From an uncultured Bacteroidia bacterium (lineage in GTDB: Bacteria > Bacteroidota > Bacteroidia > Bacteroidales > UBA932), in assembly GCA_902778105.1 (NCBI GenBank), contig CACYWN010000005.1, positions 1 through 64,000 of the forward strand: DNA of 64,000 bases, read 5' to 3'. Under the pieces are notes generated by a model. It was not told the origin of the DNA and ran no database searches. It was given only the letters and a program-made list of their open reading frames with translations. Numbering within the stretch: the stretch's first letter is position 1; every line of letters starts with the position of its first letter. This document shows, one piece after another, positions 44,030 through 53,090 of this stretch. Made by a program: the position numbers and the translations under genes.

Positions 44030-45265
44030 TTAATCCGTTCCGCCATTGTACTTTTCCAGCGCCTTCGAAAGAATAAAGAGCGAGCGCTGGATGTCGTGCT
44101 TATTGAGGACGTAGGCCAGGCGGACCTGGTTGCGGCCCATGCCCGGGGTCGAGTAGAAACCGGCGGCGGGGGCCATCATGATGGTCTCGCCGGCGCAGTC
44201 AGCCGGGGTCTTCTCGTCCTTCCACGAGAAGTCGGTGAGGCACCACGCACAGAAATCCTCGGCATCCTCGACGGGAAGCTGGGCGACCGTGTAGAACGCA
44301 CCCATCGGAACGGGCGTGTAGCATCCGGGAATGCGGTTGACGCCGTCGATCAGGCTCTTGCGCCGCTCGACATACTCGTCATAGACCTCACGGGAGTATT
44401 GCTCCGTTCCTTCGATGGAGGCTTCGGCGATCATCTGACCGATGAGCGGCGGAGACAGCCGCGCCTGGCAGAACTTCATCACCGTCTTCCGGACCTCGGC
44501 ATTCTTGGTGATGAGCGCTCCGATGCGGATGCCGCACTCGGAATAGCGCTTGGACACCGAATCGATGAGGACCACGTTCTGCTCGATCCCCTCCAGGTGC
44601 ATCGCCGAGATATACGGCGAACCCGTGTAGATGAACTCGCGGTACACCTCATCCGAGAAAAGGTACAGGTTGTACTTCTTCACCAGGTCCCGGATCCGGT
44701 TCATCTCCTTCTGCGTATAGAGATAGCCGGTCGGATTATTCGGATTGCAGATCAGGATGGCCTTCGTGCGCTCGTTGATCAGTTCCTCGAACTTCTCCAC
44801 CTTCGGCAGGCAGAAGCCCTCCTCGATGGTTGTCGTCACAGTCCGGATCACGGCGCCGGCCGAGACCGCGAAGGACATGTAATTGGCGTAGGCCGGTTCC
44901 GGGACAATGATCTCGTCCCCCGGATTCAGGCAGCTGAGGAATGCGAACAGGACGGCCTCGCTGCCGCCGCTGGTAATGATGATCTCGTCGGCCCGGAGCT
45001 TGATCTGGTACCGGTCGTAGTAGTTCACCAGCGCCTGCCGCAACGAACGATATCCCTGCGACGGGCTGTATTCCAAGGTCTTACGGTCAATGTGCTTCAG
45101 TACGTCCAACGCCTTCTGCGGCGTCGGCAAATCCGGCTGGCCGATATTCAGCCGATAGATCTTCACGCCCCGGTCCTGGGCCGCATAAGCGAGGGGAGCC
45201 AGCTTCCGGATCGGGGATTCGGGCATTTCCATGCCGCGAAGGGATATGCTAAGTCCGTTATTCAT
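44030..45265 (-). CDS. Class I/II PLP-dependent aminotransferase (AspC-like)
   Basis: A 411-residue cytosolic aminotransferase of the aspartate aminotransferase Igamma type. It has SGGSEAVLFAF for phosphate binding, NPNNPTGYLYT, the PLP lysine in SVSKRYSECG and the substrate arginine near NQVRLAY. It probably interconverts aspartate or another amino acid with its keto acid; a sugar aminotransferase role is unlikely because those belong to another fold type. The start is ATG 45265, 10 bases after the ugd stop; an upstream extension would overlap ugd. Confidence 0.92.
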   Translation of the reverse strand: MNNGLSISLRGMEMPESPIRKLAPLAYAAQDRGVKIYRLNIGQPDLPTPQKALDVLKHIDRKTLEYSPSQGYRSLRQALVNYYDRYQIKLRADEIIITSGGSEAVLFAFLSCLNPGDEIIVPEPAYANYMSFAVSAGAVIRTVTTTIEEGFCLPKVEKFEELINERTKAILICNPNNPTGYLYTQKEMNRIRDLVKKYNLYLFSDEVYREFIYTGSPYISAMHLEGIEQNVVLIDSVSKRYSECGIRIGALITKNAEVRKTVMKFCQARLSPPLIGQMIAEASIEGTEQYSREVYDEYVERRKSLIDGVNRIPGCYTPVPMGAFYTVAQLPVEDAEDFCAWCLTDFSWKDEKTPADCAGETIMMAPAAGFYSTPGMGRNQVRLAYVLNKHDIQRSLFILSKALEKYNGGTD

Positions 45266-45275
45266 GTCAATCGTT

Positions 45276-46604
45276 TTAATCTCTCTTGAAAATATCCCGG
45301 GTGTACACCTTGTCCAGTACGTCATCCAGTGCCGGGTCGTACCGGTTGGCGATGATGGCGTCGGCCTGGGACTTGAAGGCAGCGAGGTCGTTCACCACCC
45401 GGCTGCCGAAGAAGGTGATACCGTCGGCGAGGGTAGGCTCGTACACAATGACCTTGGCCCCCTTCGCCTTGATACGCTTCATGATGCCCTGGATGGCGCT
45501 CTGGCGGAAGTTGTCGGAGTTCGACTTCATCGTCAGGCGGAACACGCCCACAATGACCTCGCGCTCCTTTGCCGGATCGAACGCGCTGTTGGCGCTGTAG
45601 AAGCCGGCCTTCTCCAGTACACGGTCCGCGATATAATCCTTCCGCGTCCGGTTACTGTCCACGATGGCCTTGATCAGGTTTTCGGGCACATCGTTGAAAT
45701 TCGCCAGCAGCTGTTTCGTATCCTTAGGCAGGCAGTACCCGCCATACCCGAAACTCGGATTGTTATAGTGCGCCCCGATCCGGGGATCCAGGCACACGCC
45801 TTCGATAATCGCCTGCGTATCAAGCCCTTTCATCTCGGCATACGTATCCAGCTCGTTAAAATAACTGACCCGCAGCGCCAGATACGTGTTCGCAAACAAC
45901 TTCACCGCTTCCGCCTCCGTCGTCCCCATGAACAGCACCGGCACGTCCTCCTTGAGGGCACCAGCCTTGATGAGTTCCGCAAAAGCCTCTGCGGCTTGCT
46001 TCATGGACGGCATGGCTTCGGATTCCGGGGCATGGACACTCTTTTCAGCCCCTGGATTCGGATCCACCCCGTCCTCATCAAACCCGACGATAATTCTCGA
46101 AGGATAGAGGTTATCATACAGTGCTTTGGATTCTCTCAGGAACTCCGGGGCAAAAAGGATCCTGGGGGTGACAACCTTCATTTTGCCGTCAGCCTGCCGT
46201 TCCCGGTAAGAGAACTTCTCCCTTGCCGCCCTTGTATAGCCTACGGGAACGGTGGATTTGATCACCATCACGGCATCGGGATTGACCTCCAGGACCAGTT
46301 CGATGACCTCCTCCACGTGGGAGGTGTCGAAGAAGTTCTTCTTGGGGTCGTAATTGGTGGGGGCGGCGATGACCACGAAGTCAGCGTCGCGGTAGGCAGC
46401 GCGACCGTCCAGCGTAGCCATGAGTTGCAAGGGCTTGCCGGCCAAGTATTTCTCGATGTATTCGTCCTGGATGGGGCTCTGGCGGCGGTTGATCTTCTCC
46501 ACCTTCTCGGGGATGACGTCCACGGCCACCACCTCGTTCCGCTGCGCAAGCAGCGTAGCGATGCTCAGTCCAACATAGCCGGTTCCGGCAACTGCGATTT
46601 TCAT
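45276..46604 (-). CDS. ugd: UDP-glucose 6-dehydrogenase
   Basis: A 442-residue NAD-dependent enzyme oxidising UDP-glucose to UDP-glucuronate. The N-terminal Rossmann GTGYVGLS is at 7-14; the catalytic cysteine C291 lies in [13 protein letters not shown]. The central and C-terminal UDP-binding domains are complete. A GDP-mannose dehydrogenase activity is less likely given the neighbouring UDP-glucuronate epimerase. It is the first gene of a five-gene operon, behind a leader of about 130 bases. Confidence 0.92.
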   Translation of the reverse strand: MKIAVAGTGYVGLSIATLLAQRNEVVAVDVIPEKVEKINRRQSPIQDEYIEKYLAGKPLQLMATLDGRAAYRDADFVVIAAPTNYDPKKNFFDTSHVEEVIELVLEVNPDAVMVIKSTVPVGYTRAAREKFSYRERQADGKMKVVTPRILFAPEFLRESKALYDNLYPSRIIVGFDEDGVDPNPGAEKSVHAPESEAMPSMKQAAEAFAELIKAGALKEDVPVLFMGTTEAEAVKLFANTYLALRVSYFNELDTYAEMKGLDTQAIIEGVCLDPRIGAHYNNPSFGYGGYCLPKDTKQLLANFNDVPENLIKAIVDSNRTRKDYIADRVLEKAGFYSANSAFDPAKEREVIVGVFRLTMKSNSDNFRQSAIQGIMKRIKAKGAKVIVYEPTLADGITFFGSRVVNDLAAFKSQADAIIANRYDPALDDVLDKVYTRDIFKRD

Positions 46605-46803
46605 ACGTCGTTCAATTAGGAATAACTATCCTCGTCCCTCACCGCCTTTAAGTTCCAACGAGGAACCCACCGGAACGGGCCTGTTCCATTCCAGGGAAAA
46701 ACCCGCACGGGACAGCCTTTCAGAAGGATTTTAAAGTCCGCAAATATACGGAATAAAAACCGGAATAGCTAATAAATGGCCTGAGAACCCGTCTGACTGA
46801 AAT
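46605..46803 (-). promoter_or_regulatory. Promoter and structured leader of the ugd operon
   Basis: Minus-strand TATATTTG (46741-46748) is a good -7 box, without a clear -33 box. The transcript would have a leader of about 130 bases, far longer than others here. It contains repeated GTTCC/GGAAC arms (46652-46656, 46662-46666, 46672-46676, 46683-46687) that can pair in alternative ways. No gene is seen in these 199 bases. Confidence 0.45.
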
Positions 46804-47562
46804 CTATTTGCCATACTTTCGTTTCGCCTCTTCATACGATTCCAGGGACCCGATGTCAAATCGCGCGCCAGGCATTTCGAAAGCATGGACCGGAGTCCGG
46901 GTGGCCAGCCAGGCGATAAAGCTGCCGGGGGCGTCCACGCCGCAGCCGCTGTCGATTCCGACTTTTACGAGCGGCACGTCGCTGCGGCGATAAAAGTAGA
47001 ACGGCGGGCAGCACCAGTGGCTCTTAGGCTCGGCGGGTTTCTCTTCCATCTGCAGGATCAGATCGTTTTCGTCGACCGTGGCGACGCCCGTTTTATGCAG
47101 TCTTTCCACGGATGGTTCATAATACCGCATGACGCAGGAAGTGCCTTTGGAACGGGCATAATTGATAAAACTCACCAAACTGAAATCCAGCAGGTTATCC
47201 CCCGCCATCACAAGCAAGTCATCATCCAGTTCCAGTTGCTCGATGGCAAACTGGATATCACGCACGGCCCCCAGGCGGGTCTCGTTCGACGAGGTTCCGT
47301 CGTCCAGGACAGTGATCTTCCGGGCCCCTGAACCGGCCGAAGGGCCCGCCAATGCCGAAGCCTTCGCCCACTCTTCAAAAATCCCCGCGAACCGGTGGTT
47401 CGAGATGACCACATACTCATCGACCAGCCCGGCGGCGTCAATGTCGTCGATCAACCAGTCCAGGATGGTTTTTCCCCCGACTTCCAGGAGGGGTTTGGGG
47501 AAATTCTTCGTCAACGGATAGAGCCGCGTCGCATAGCCCGCGGCAAGGATCAGGCATTTCAT
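46804..47562 (-). CDS. Sugar-1-phosphate nucleotidyltransferase
   Basis: A 252-residue NTP-transferase of the RmlA/GlmU N-terminal fold. The N-terminal motif LAAGYATRLYPLT with KPLLEV, the metal-binding AGDNLLDF and [10 protein letters not shown] are all family features. It overlaps by 4 bases with a galacturonokinase-like kinase gene, so its substrate is probably the sugar-1-phosphate that kinase makes, giving for example a UDP- or other NDP-uronic acid. It is the last gene of its operon. Confidence 0.9.
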   Translation of the reverse strand: MKCLILAAGYATRLYPLTKNFPKPLLEVGGKTILDWLIDDIDAAGLVDEYVVISNHRFAGIFEEWAKASALAGPSAGSGARKITVLDDGTSSNETRLGAVRDIQFAIEQLELDDDLLVMAGDNLLDFSLVSFINYARSKGTSCVMRYYEPSVERLHKTGVATVDENDLILQMEEKPAEPKSHWCCPPFYFYRRSDVPLVKVGIDSGCGVDAPGSFIAWLATRTPVHAFEMPGARFDIGSLESYEEAKRKYGK

Positions 47563-48731
47563 AGGGAGAGTCCGTCAGCGCTGTCACAAATATACACGCC
47601 GTACTTGTCGGCCAGGCGCGGGAAATCTTTCAGGTAGGCGCGGGTCACCTCGTCGGCGATCTGATCGGCATAGGCGGGGTCGATCAGGGCCATGCAGCAC
47701 CCCTTGAAGCCGGCACCGGAGAAGCGGCCGCCATAGATGCCTTCGGTCTGGGTCATGATGTCGTACAGGCGGATCTGCTCCGGGGCGCCGGATTCCCAGT
47801 TGTGGATGCTGCTCCAGCCGGATTCGAAGGAAAGCCGGCCGTACGTGTCGATATCACCCCGCCGCCAGGCTTCGGCACCTTCCTGCACGCGCTCGAATTC
47901 CGTATACCAATGCTCGCAGCGCTTGCGCCACGGCACCGGCAGACGGTCCTTGTAAGTCTCATACACTTCGCGCGGTACGTTCCTCGCCGCCGCCTGGTTG
48001 AATTTGCCATAGTCCATTCCCGCGAAGGCCTGCAGGGCATAGATCCCGGCACGGAGCTCGTCCACGCGCATGTTGTACTTGGACCCGGCCAGGCTGTGCT
48101 CGAGCCCCGAGAAGAAGATGGCGATCTTGTACGGCTTCATGTCCGGATGCTGCGGAATGAGTTCATACGAACCATTCAAGGTGTCCAGGTACAGGAGATG
48201 GTTGGCCTTGCTGAGCACCTCGCAGCTCTGGTCCAGCTTGCCCACCGACACCCCCACATAGTTCAACTCCGCATCATACGCCAGGTCAATCAGTTCCTGC
48301 TGCTCCAGCCGGATGCCGTTGACCCGGGCCAACGCCGTCAGAAACACAATGGTCACCGCGGCCGATGAAGACAGCCCGCCGATGGGCAGCGTACCCTCCA
48401 GCACACCGCAGATTCCCACCCTCAGCCGATGCTCGCGCTCAAGGGCGAGGGTGGCGCCGCGGAGGTAATCGGCCCAGTCCCCCTCCTTCCGGGGCGGCAC
48501 ATTCTCGATATGCCACTGCGCCCGTTTCGGGAACTGCAACGACGAAACCTCCACCACCCCGTTCTGCTTGGCCGCATAAGCGAAATGGATTCCCTTGTCG
48601 ATGGCCAGCCCCGTGATCTTCCCGAAGTTATGGTCCGAATGGGCCCCGATCGGGCATATGCGGTAAGGACAGAACGCGAGGCCGTCATAATCCCTTCCAT
48701 AAGTCTCGTAAAACCTATCTTCGCAGCGCAT
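47559..48731 (-). CDS. GHMP kinase resembling galacturonokinase/galactokinase
   Basis: A 390-residue anomeric sugar kinase. The N-terminal PYRICPIGAHSDH (22-34) is closer to plant galacturonokinase, which I recall as PYRICPLGAHIDH, than to galactokinase. The ATP loop GGLSSSAA is at 118-125 and the C-terminal GRFSGAGFKGCC completes the GHMP motifs. It probably makes galacturonate-1-phosphate or galactose-1-phosphate. Coupling by 4-base overlap to a nucleotidyltransferase suggests a salvage route to an NDP-sugar. Confidence 0.85.
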   Translation of the reverse strand: MRCEDRFYETYGRDYDGLAFCPYRICPIGAHSDHNFGKITGLAIDKGIHFAYAAKQNGVVEVSSLQFPKRAQWHIENVPPRKEGDWADYLRGATLALEREHRLRVGICGVLEGTLPIGGLSSSAAVTIVFLTALARVNGIRLEQQELIDLAYDAELNYVGVSVGKLDQSCEVLSKANHLLYLDTLNGSYELIPQHPDMKPYKIAIFFSGLEHSLAGSKYNMRVDELRAGIYALQAFAGMDYGKFNQAAARNVPREVYETYKDRLPVPWRKRCEHWYTEFERVQEGAEAWRRGDIDTYGRLSFESGWSSIHNWESGAPEQIRLYDIMTQTEGIYGGRFSGAGFKGCCMALIDPAYADQIADEVTRAYLKDFPRLADKYGVYICDSADGLSL

Positions 48732-48764
48732 AGTTACTGTATTTCCAAAAATGTATAAACAACC

Positions 48765-49829
48765 TTACCAGCCGATAAACACGGGACGCTCAACGGTCAG
48801 GGAACTGACGTAGGATAGCAGACCCGTAGCGGCGTCGCGGGAATAGATCTCGATGGAATCGTTGTCGCGGCAGGCGACGAGAACGTATTTGCCGTTCGGG
48901 GTGATATTGAAATTGCGCGGGTGCGGGCCGGTGGCCTGGTATCCGGCGTAGGCCAGCGTACCGTCAGAGGCAACGGAGAACACCACCAGGCCGTCGCCCT
49001 TGAGACGGAGGCTTGCGTACAGGAACCGGCCGTCCGGGGAGAGGTGGATGTCGGCAGCGCCGCGGGCGTCCAGCCGGTCGGCCTGGATGACCTGGCGTTC
49101 GGTCAGGGAACCGCCGGCATAATCGAACACAGTGATATCGCCGGAGAGTTCGCCGATCACATACAGGTGCTTCCCGGAAGCGTCGAACAGCAGGTGCCGA
49201 GGGCCGTAGTCCGGGTGCAGGGTGGCCGCGCGGCAATAGTTCCGGACACGGCCGGCGACGACGTCCAGCCGGCCAATCTCGTCGGCGCTGAACTCACTGA
49301 ACAACAAGTGCTTGCCATCAGGTGTAAAGACAGCGCAATGCGCGTGGGGCGTCCGTTGCCGACCCAGGTCGGGGCCGCCGACGCCGGTGATCAGCAGCGA
49401 GTCCAGCGGGGCGATGCTTCCGTCATCGTGGAGACGGAAAGCCGCGACGGTGCCGCCGGAGTAATTGGCAACCGCCAGGACCGTTCCGTCGGTAGACACG
49501 TAGCACGGATCCTCACCGTGCGCCGGAGTCCCCGTCGCCTCCTTGTTCAAGAACTCAAATCCATTACCGAGCCACTTCCAGGCCCATACTGAGGCAGTGG
49601 AATCGGGCATTTCGGAGACAGCGTAGACACGGTTTTCACAGACGGCCAGATAGGACGGATTGGGCATTTCCGCCTTCGCTACCGGCCCGTCGCCGACAAA
49701 TGAACCTGCATTCTGGTCGAACTCGTAAGCATAGAAACCGTCCGAATAGGTGCCGACGAACAGCGTCATCACGTCGGGACGGCTGCAGGAAGCGAGGATA
49801 AGCGCGAGGAGGAAGAAAAAACGTTTCAT
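48765..49829 (-). CDS. Lactonase-family seven-bladed beta-propeller lipoprotein
   Basis: A 354-residue protein of the 6-phosphogluconolactonase (YbhE/lactonase) propeller family. The N-terminus is a lipoprotein signal (LILASC, lipobox Cys16 or nearby), so it is membrane-anchored outside the cytoplasm, whereas true 6-phosphogluconolactonases are cytosolic. Motifs include [22 protein letters not shown] and a repeated blade pattern. It overlaps the rfbA gene by 4 bases. Substrate unknown; a sugar lactone from glycan turnover is possible. Confidence 0.85.
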   Translation of the reverse strand: MKRFFFLLALILASCSRPDVMTLFVGTYSDGFYAYEFDQNAGSFVGDGPVAKAEMPNPSYLAVCENRVYAVSEMPDSTASVWAWKWLGNGFEFLNKEATGTPAHGEDPCYVSTDGTVLAVANYSGGTVAAFRLHDDGSIAPLDSLLITGVGGPDLGRQRTPHAHCAVFTPDGKHLLFSEFSADEIGRLDVVAGRVRNYCRAATLHPDYGPRHLLFDASGKHLYVIGELSGDITVFDYAGGSLTERQVIQADRLDARGAADIHLSPDGRFLYASLRLKGDGLVVFSVASDGTLAYAGYQATGPHPRNFNITPNGKYVLVACRDNDSIEIYSRDAATGLLSYVSSLTVERPVFIGW

Positions 49830-50692
49830 AATAATCCAAGCAGGTATTGTCCGTACTGGTTCTTCCGCATCGGGAAAGCGACTTCCCGGAGCTTTTCCGG
49901 GGTGATCCAGCCGCTGCGCCAGGCAATCTCCTCCAGGCAGGCAATCTTGAGACCCTGCCGCTTCTCGATGACCTCGATATAGGTCGAAGCCTCCGCGAGG
50001 GATTCATGGGTGCCGGTGTCCAGCCAGGCGAAACCGCGGCCGAGGGTCTGGACGAGCAGTTCCCCGTCGGAGAGGAAGGCCTGGTTCACGGAGGTGATCT
50101 CCAGCTCGCCGCGGGCGGAAGGCTTCACCGCCGCCGCCACGTCCACGACCTTGTTGGGATAGAAATACAGGCCCGTCACGGCATAGTTGGACTTGGGTTC
50201 AGCCGGTTTCTCCTCGATGGAGACGCACTTGCCGTCGGCATCGAATTCCGCCACGCCGTAGCGCTGCGGATCGGATACCCAGTAACCGAACACTGTGGCA
50301 AGGCCACGCTCCGCATCGGTCACCGCCTGCCTGAGCTGGCCTTCGAAGCCGGATCCATGGAAGATATTGTCACCCAGCACCATACAGACCGTGTCATCCC
50401 CGATGAACTCCCGGCCGATGATGAAGGCCTGGGCGAGGCCGTCCGGAGACGGCTGCTCGGCATAGGAGAAGTGCACGCCGTAGTCGGAGCCGTCTCCGAG
50501 AAGCCGCTTGAAACCCGGCAGGTCGTACGGGGTGGAGATGATGAGGATGTCCCGGATGCCCGCCATCATCAGGACGGAAACCGGATAATAGATCATGGGC
50601 TTGTCATAGATGGGCAGGAGCTGCTTGGATACTCCCTTGGTGATGGGATACAGGCGTGTGCCGCTGCCGCCGGCGAGAACGATTCCTTTCAT
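49826..50692 (-). CDS. rfbA: Glucose-1-phosphate thymidylyltransferase
   Basis: A 288-residue RmlA enzyme making dTDP-glucose from glucose-1-phosphate and dTTP. It has [35 protein letters not shown] and [19 protein letters not shown], all diagnostic of RmlA. The start is ATG 50692; an upstream in-frame extension would run through the promoter region. The partners rfbB, rfbC and rfbD are not in the window. It leads an operon with the lactonase, kinase and nucleotidyltransferase. Confidence 0.95.
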   Translation of the reverse strand: MKGIVLAGGSGTRLYPITKGVSKQLLPIYDKPMIYYPVSVLMMAGIRDILIISTPYDLPGFKRLLGDGSDYGVHFSYAEQPSPDGLAQAFIIGREFIGDDTVCMVLGDNIFHGSGFEGQLRQAVTDAERGLATVFGYWVSDPQRYGVAEFDADGKCVSIEEKPAEPKSNYAVTGLYFYPNKVVDVAAAVKPSARGELEITSVNQAFLSDGELLVQTLGRGFAWLDTGTHESLAEASTYIEVIEKRQGLKIACLEEIAWRSGWITPEKLREVAFPMRKNQYGQYLLGLL

Positions 50693-50711
50693 AATTGATG
50701 CATAAAACAAA

Positions 50712-50738
50712 CAAATATATGAAAAATTAGTAACTTTG
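50712..50738. promoter_or_regulatory. Divergent -7 boxes for rfbA (-) and the phosphoglycosyltransferase gene (+)
   Basis: TATATTTG on the minus strand (50712-50719) faces rfbA, and TAACTTTG on the plus strand (50731-50738) faces the gene starting at 50760. Both match TAnnTTTG. Their -33 regions would overlap within about 30 bases, so the two promoters probably compete. No clear TTG is seen for either. Confidence 0.5.
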
Positions 50739-50759
50739 CCTTGCGCTGAACCCGTTTTT

Positions 50760-52187
50760 ATGCTGAGCATCATCAAGACCGCCACCAAGGAGTCCCTTTT
50801 CTACAAGTTTCCGACGCTTGTAGGCGAGATTGCCATCCAGTGCGGCGTCCTGTCCTACCTCCTGTACGGGACGGAGATGGTGCGCGAGAAAAACCTGGCC
50901 ATCTATGAGAAAACGGGGGCATGGTTCCTCCTCGTGGTCAGTTGCCTCCTCACCGCCTGGATCCTGGGCATCAAGGTGAGCGAACGCGGCCGGTCCGCCG
51001 TGAACATCGCGAACCGCGCCATCCTGAGCGCCGCCCTGACCTTCATCCTGTACAACGGCTTGATGGCCATTATATACGAGCTCGTCCTTCAGGGCAAGCT
51101 CCTGGGCCTGCAAGCGCTCCTGACGGGCTTCCTGTACGTGGTCTGGGTGCTTTTCGTCCGTGCACTCATCGGCCGCTTCCGCCGGAAGGGTGCCAACAAC
51201 TACACGGTGGTTATGGTAGGTTCAGAGCCCAACATGCTGCAGGTCTGCCAGTTCCTGACCGGTTCCTATACGGACAAGGGCTACAAGGTCCTGGGCATGT
51301 TCACCGACAAACCTTGGGAGATTCCCGCCGGTGTCTTTTGCCTGGGCGCTCCGGAAGACGCCCTCTCTTACATCGACATGCACCGCGACTTCGTGAAGGA
51401 GGTCTTCTGCAGCCTCAACCCCGCCACCCAGACGGAATTCGTCAACCGCCTGGTTGCCACCTGTGAAAGCCACATGGTCCGGTTCACATACGTCCCGGGC
51501 ATGGAAGGCTACCCCAAACGGAAGATGAACATCTCCCAGTTGGGTTCCGTCAATGTCATCAGCCTCCATGAGGAACCGCTGAACACACCGCTGGCGAAGC
51601 TCATCAAGCGGTCGGCGGACATCTTCTTTTCCGGTCTGTTCCTCATCACCCTTTTCCCGCTGGTCTGGCTCGTCTGCGCCATCGGCATCAAACTGTCCTC
51701 CCCCGGCCCGGTATTCTTCAAGCAGAAGCGTACGGGGTACGAGGGCAAGGAATTCTGGTGCTACAAGTTCCGGTCGATGCACCCGAGCGCCGACGCCGAT
51801 ACCAAACAGGCCGTCAAGGGCGACAGCCGGGTGTTCCCGTTCGGGGAATTCCTCCGGAAGAGTTCCATCGACGAACTTCCGCAGTTCATCAACGTCTTCC
51901 GCGGGGACATGTCCATCATCGGCCCCCGCCCCCACATGGTCCACCATACCGACATCTACTCCGAACTCATCGGCGACTACATGATCCGCCACCTGGCCAA
52001 GCCTGGCATCACGGGATGGGCGCAGGTGAACGGTTGCCGCGGGGAAACCCGCGAACTGTCGGAGATGAAGGACCGCGTGGAAAAGGACATCTGGTACATC
52101 GAGCACTGGTCTGTGGAACTGGACGTTTCCATCTTCTTCATGACCATCTGGCAGCTCCTCCGCCACACTGACCAGAAAGCCTATTAG
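50760..52187 (+). CDS. Polyprenyl glycosylphosphotransferase (WbaP/WcaJ type initiator)
   Basis: A 475-residue membrane enzyme that transfers a sugar-1-phosphate from an NDP-sugar to undecaprenyl phosphate, starting polysaccharide repeat-unit synthesis. Four N-terminal membrane helices and a Rossmann-like CoA-binding region precede the catalytic domain (from about 285), with [37 protein letters not shown] and GPRPHM. The start is ATG 50760, after the -7 box. It pairs with the WecG-type gene 4 bases downstream. Confidence 0.95.
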   Translation: MLSIIKTATKESLFYKFPTLVGEIAIQCGVLSYLLYGTEMVREKNLAIYEKTGAWFLLVVSCLLTAWILGIKVSERGRSAVNIANRAILSAALTFILYNGLMAIIYELVLQGKLLGLQALLTGFLYVVWVLFVRALIGRFRRKGANNYTVVMVGSEPNMLQVCQFLTGSYTDKGYKVLGMFTDKPWEIPAGVFCLGAPEDALSYIDMHRDFVKEVFCSLNPATQTEFVNRLVATCESHMVRFTYVPGMEGYPKRKMNISQLGSVNVISLHEEPLNTPLAKLIKRSADIFFSGLFLITLFPLVWLVCAIGIKLSSPGPVFFKQKRTGYEGKEFWCYKFRSMHPSADADTKQAVKGDSRVFPFGEFLRKSSIDELPQFINVFRGDMSIIGPRPHMVHHTDIYSELIGDYMIRHLAKPGITGWAQVNGCRGETRELSEMKDRVEKDIWYIEHWSVELDVSIFFMTIWQLLRHTDQKAY

Positions 52188-52191
52188 CCCC

Positions 52192-52911
52192 ATGAGAATC
52201 AGAGATTTGAACCTGGTCCGATCCCGCGCGGAGATGGCCTCCTGGCCGGAAGGAAAATTCCTCATCGACACCATCAACGCGCACTCCTTCGTCCTTGCCC
52301 GGAACGACGAGGCCTTCGAAAGCGCCCTCCTGGATGCCGACGCCCTCCTGCCTGACGGGATCAGCATCGTGAAGGCCTGCCGGTGGCTCCAATGCGAAAA
52401 CGCGCCGGACGAAAAGATCGCCGGCGCGGACTTGTTCGCGTATGAGATGGAAAAGTTGAACGGGAAGGGTGGAACCTGCTTCTTCCTGGGCAGCACCCCG
52501 GAAACCTTGGCCCTCATCGAGAAGAAGGCGGCGAAAGTCTATCCGAACATCACGGTCAAGTCCTACTCCCCTCCCTTCTCGGCCAGTTTCAGCCGCAGTG
52601 AGAGCCAGGCGATGGTCGATGCCGTGAATGCGGTGGACCCGGACCTCCTCTGGGTGGGCATGACGGCCCCCAAGCAGGAAAAATGGCTCTATGACCATTG
52701 GCACGAACTGGACATCCACTGTCACACCGGTGCCATCGGGGCCGTCTTCGATTTCTTCGCCGGTACGGTCTCCCGCGCCCCCCAGGGCTGGATCAGGCTC
52801 GGTCTCGAGTGGCTGTACCGCCTTATCAAAGAACCGCGCCGCACATGGCGGCGCTATCTGGTGAACAATCCGGTCTTCCTCTGGCTCGTCCTGAAGGAAA
52901 AGCTCTCCTAA
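52192..52911 (+). CDS. WecG/TagA/CpsF family glycosyltransferase
   Basis: A 239-residue GT26-type enzyme that adds the second sugar to the lipid-linked intermediate. DADALLPDGISIV, FLGSTPETL and the family motif GMTAPKQEKW are present, and a C-terminal amphipathic RLGLEWLYRLIKEPRR probably binds the membrane. Start ATG 52192, 4 bases after the initiator gene. It ends the two-gene + strand unit before a strong hairpin. Confidence 0.93.
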   Translation: MRIRDLNLVRSRAEMASWPEGKFLIDTINAHSFVLARNDEAFESALLDADALLPDGISIVKACRWLQCENAPDEKIAGADLFAYEMEKLNGKGGTCFFLGSTPETLALIEKKAAKVYPNITVKSYSPPFSASFSRSESQAMVDAVNAVDPDLLWVGMTAPKQEKWLYDHWHELDIHCHTGAIGAVFDFFAGTVSRAPQGWIRLGLEWLYRLIKEPRRTWRRYLVNNPVFLWLVLKEKLS

Positions 52912-52922
52912 CCTTTTTTACT

Positions 52923-53034
52923 TTGTGGCGCCTAAATGCTTCACTGTCAGTGATTTGAATAGGTATGCCCTGTGCATCTAAACACAGGGCATACCACCTT
53001 TTTCGTCTGATTACCAATCACTTAAGCGCCACAA
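52923..53034. repeat. Nested inverted-repeat element between wecG-like and gmhA genes
   Basis: The outer arms TTGTGGCGC (52923-52931) and GCGCCACAA (53026-53034) are perfect; AGTGATT (52949-52955) pairs with AATCACT (53016-53022); and a 13-bp stem (52962-52974 with 52983-52995) forms the core. The similarity of the two ends extends to about 16 bases with two mismatches (TTGTGGCGCYTAARTG). The 112-base unit could be a MITE-like or other mobile repeat, or a nested terminator. No coding sequence is supported inside. Confidence 0.6.
52962..53003 (+). terminator. Rho-independent terminator after the wecG-like gene
   Basis: A perfect 13-bp GC-rich stem with an 8-base loop is followed within two bases by a T-rich run (52999-53003). 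It lies about 50 bases after the stop codon at 52911. On the opposite strand no U-run follows, so it works best for the + strand unit. Confidence 0.8.
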
Positions 53035-53090
53035 GAAAACACTCGCTGCAGGTTTTCGCTCCACTTCGTTCCGCGTTTTGCCCGGAAGAA

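Noticed and set aside
48765..49829. Cytosolic 6-phosphogluconolactonase of the pentose phosphate pathway
   Set aside because: A lipobox signal places it outside the cytoplasm, so that role is unlikely despite the family name.
52909..53034. Integron attC-like site
   Set aside because: The element is a nested inverted repeat, but the required RYYYAAC and GTTRRRY core ends are missing and no integrase or cassette array is present.
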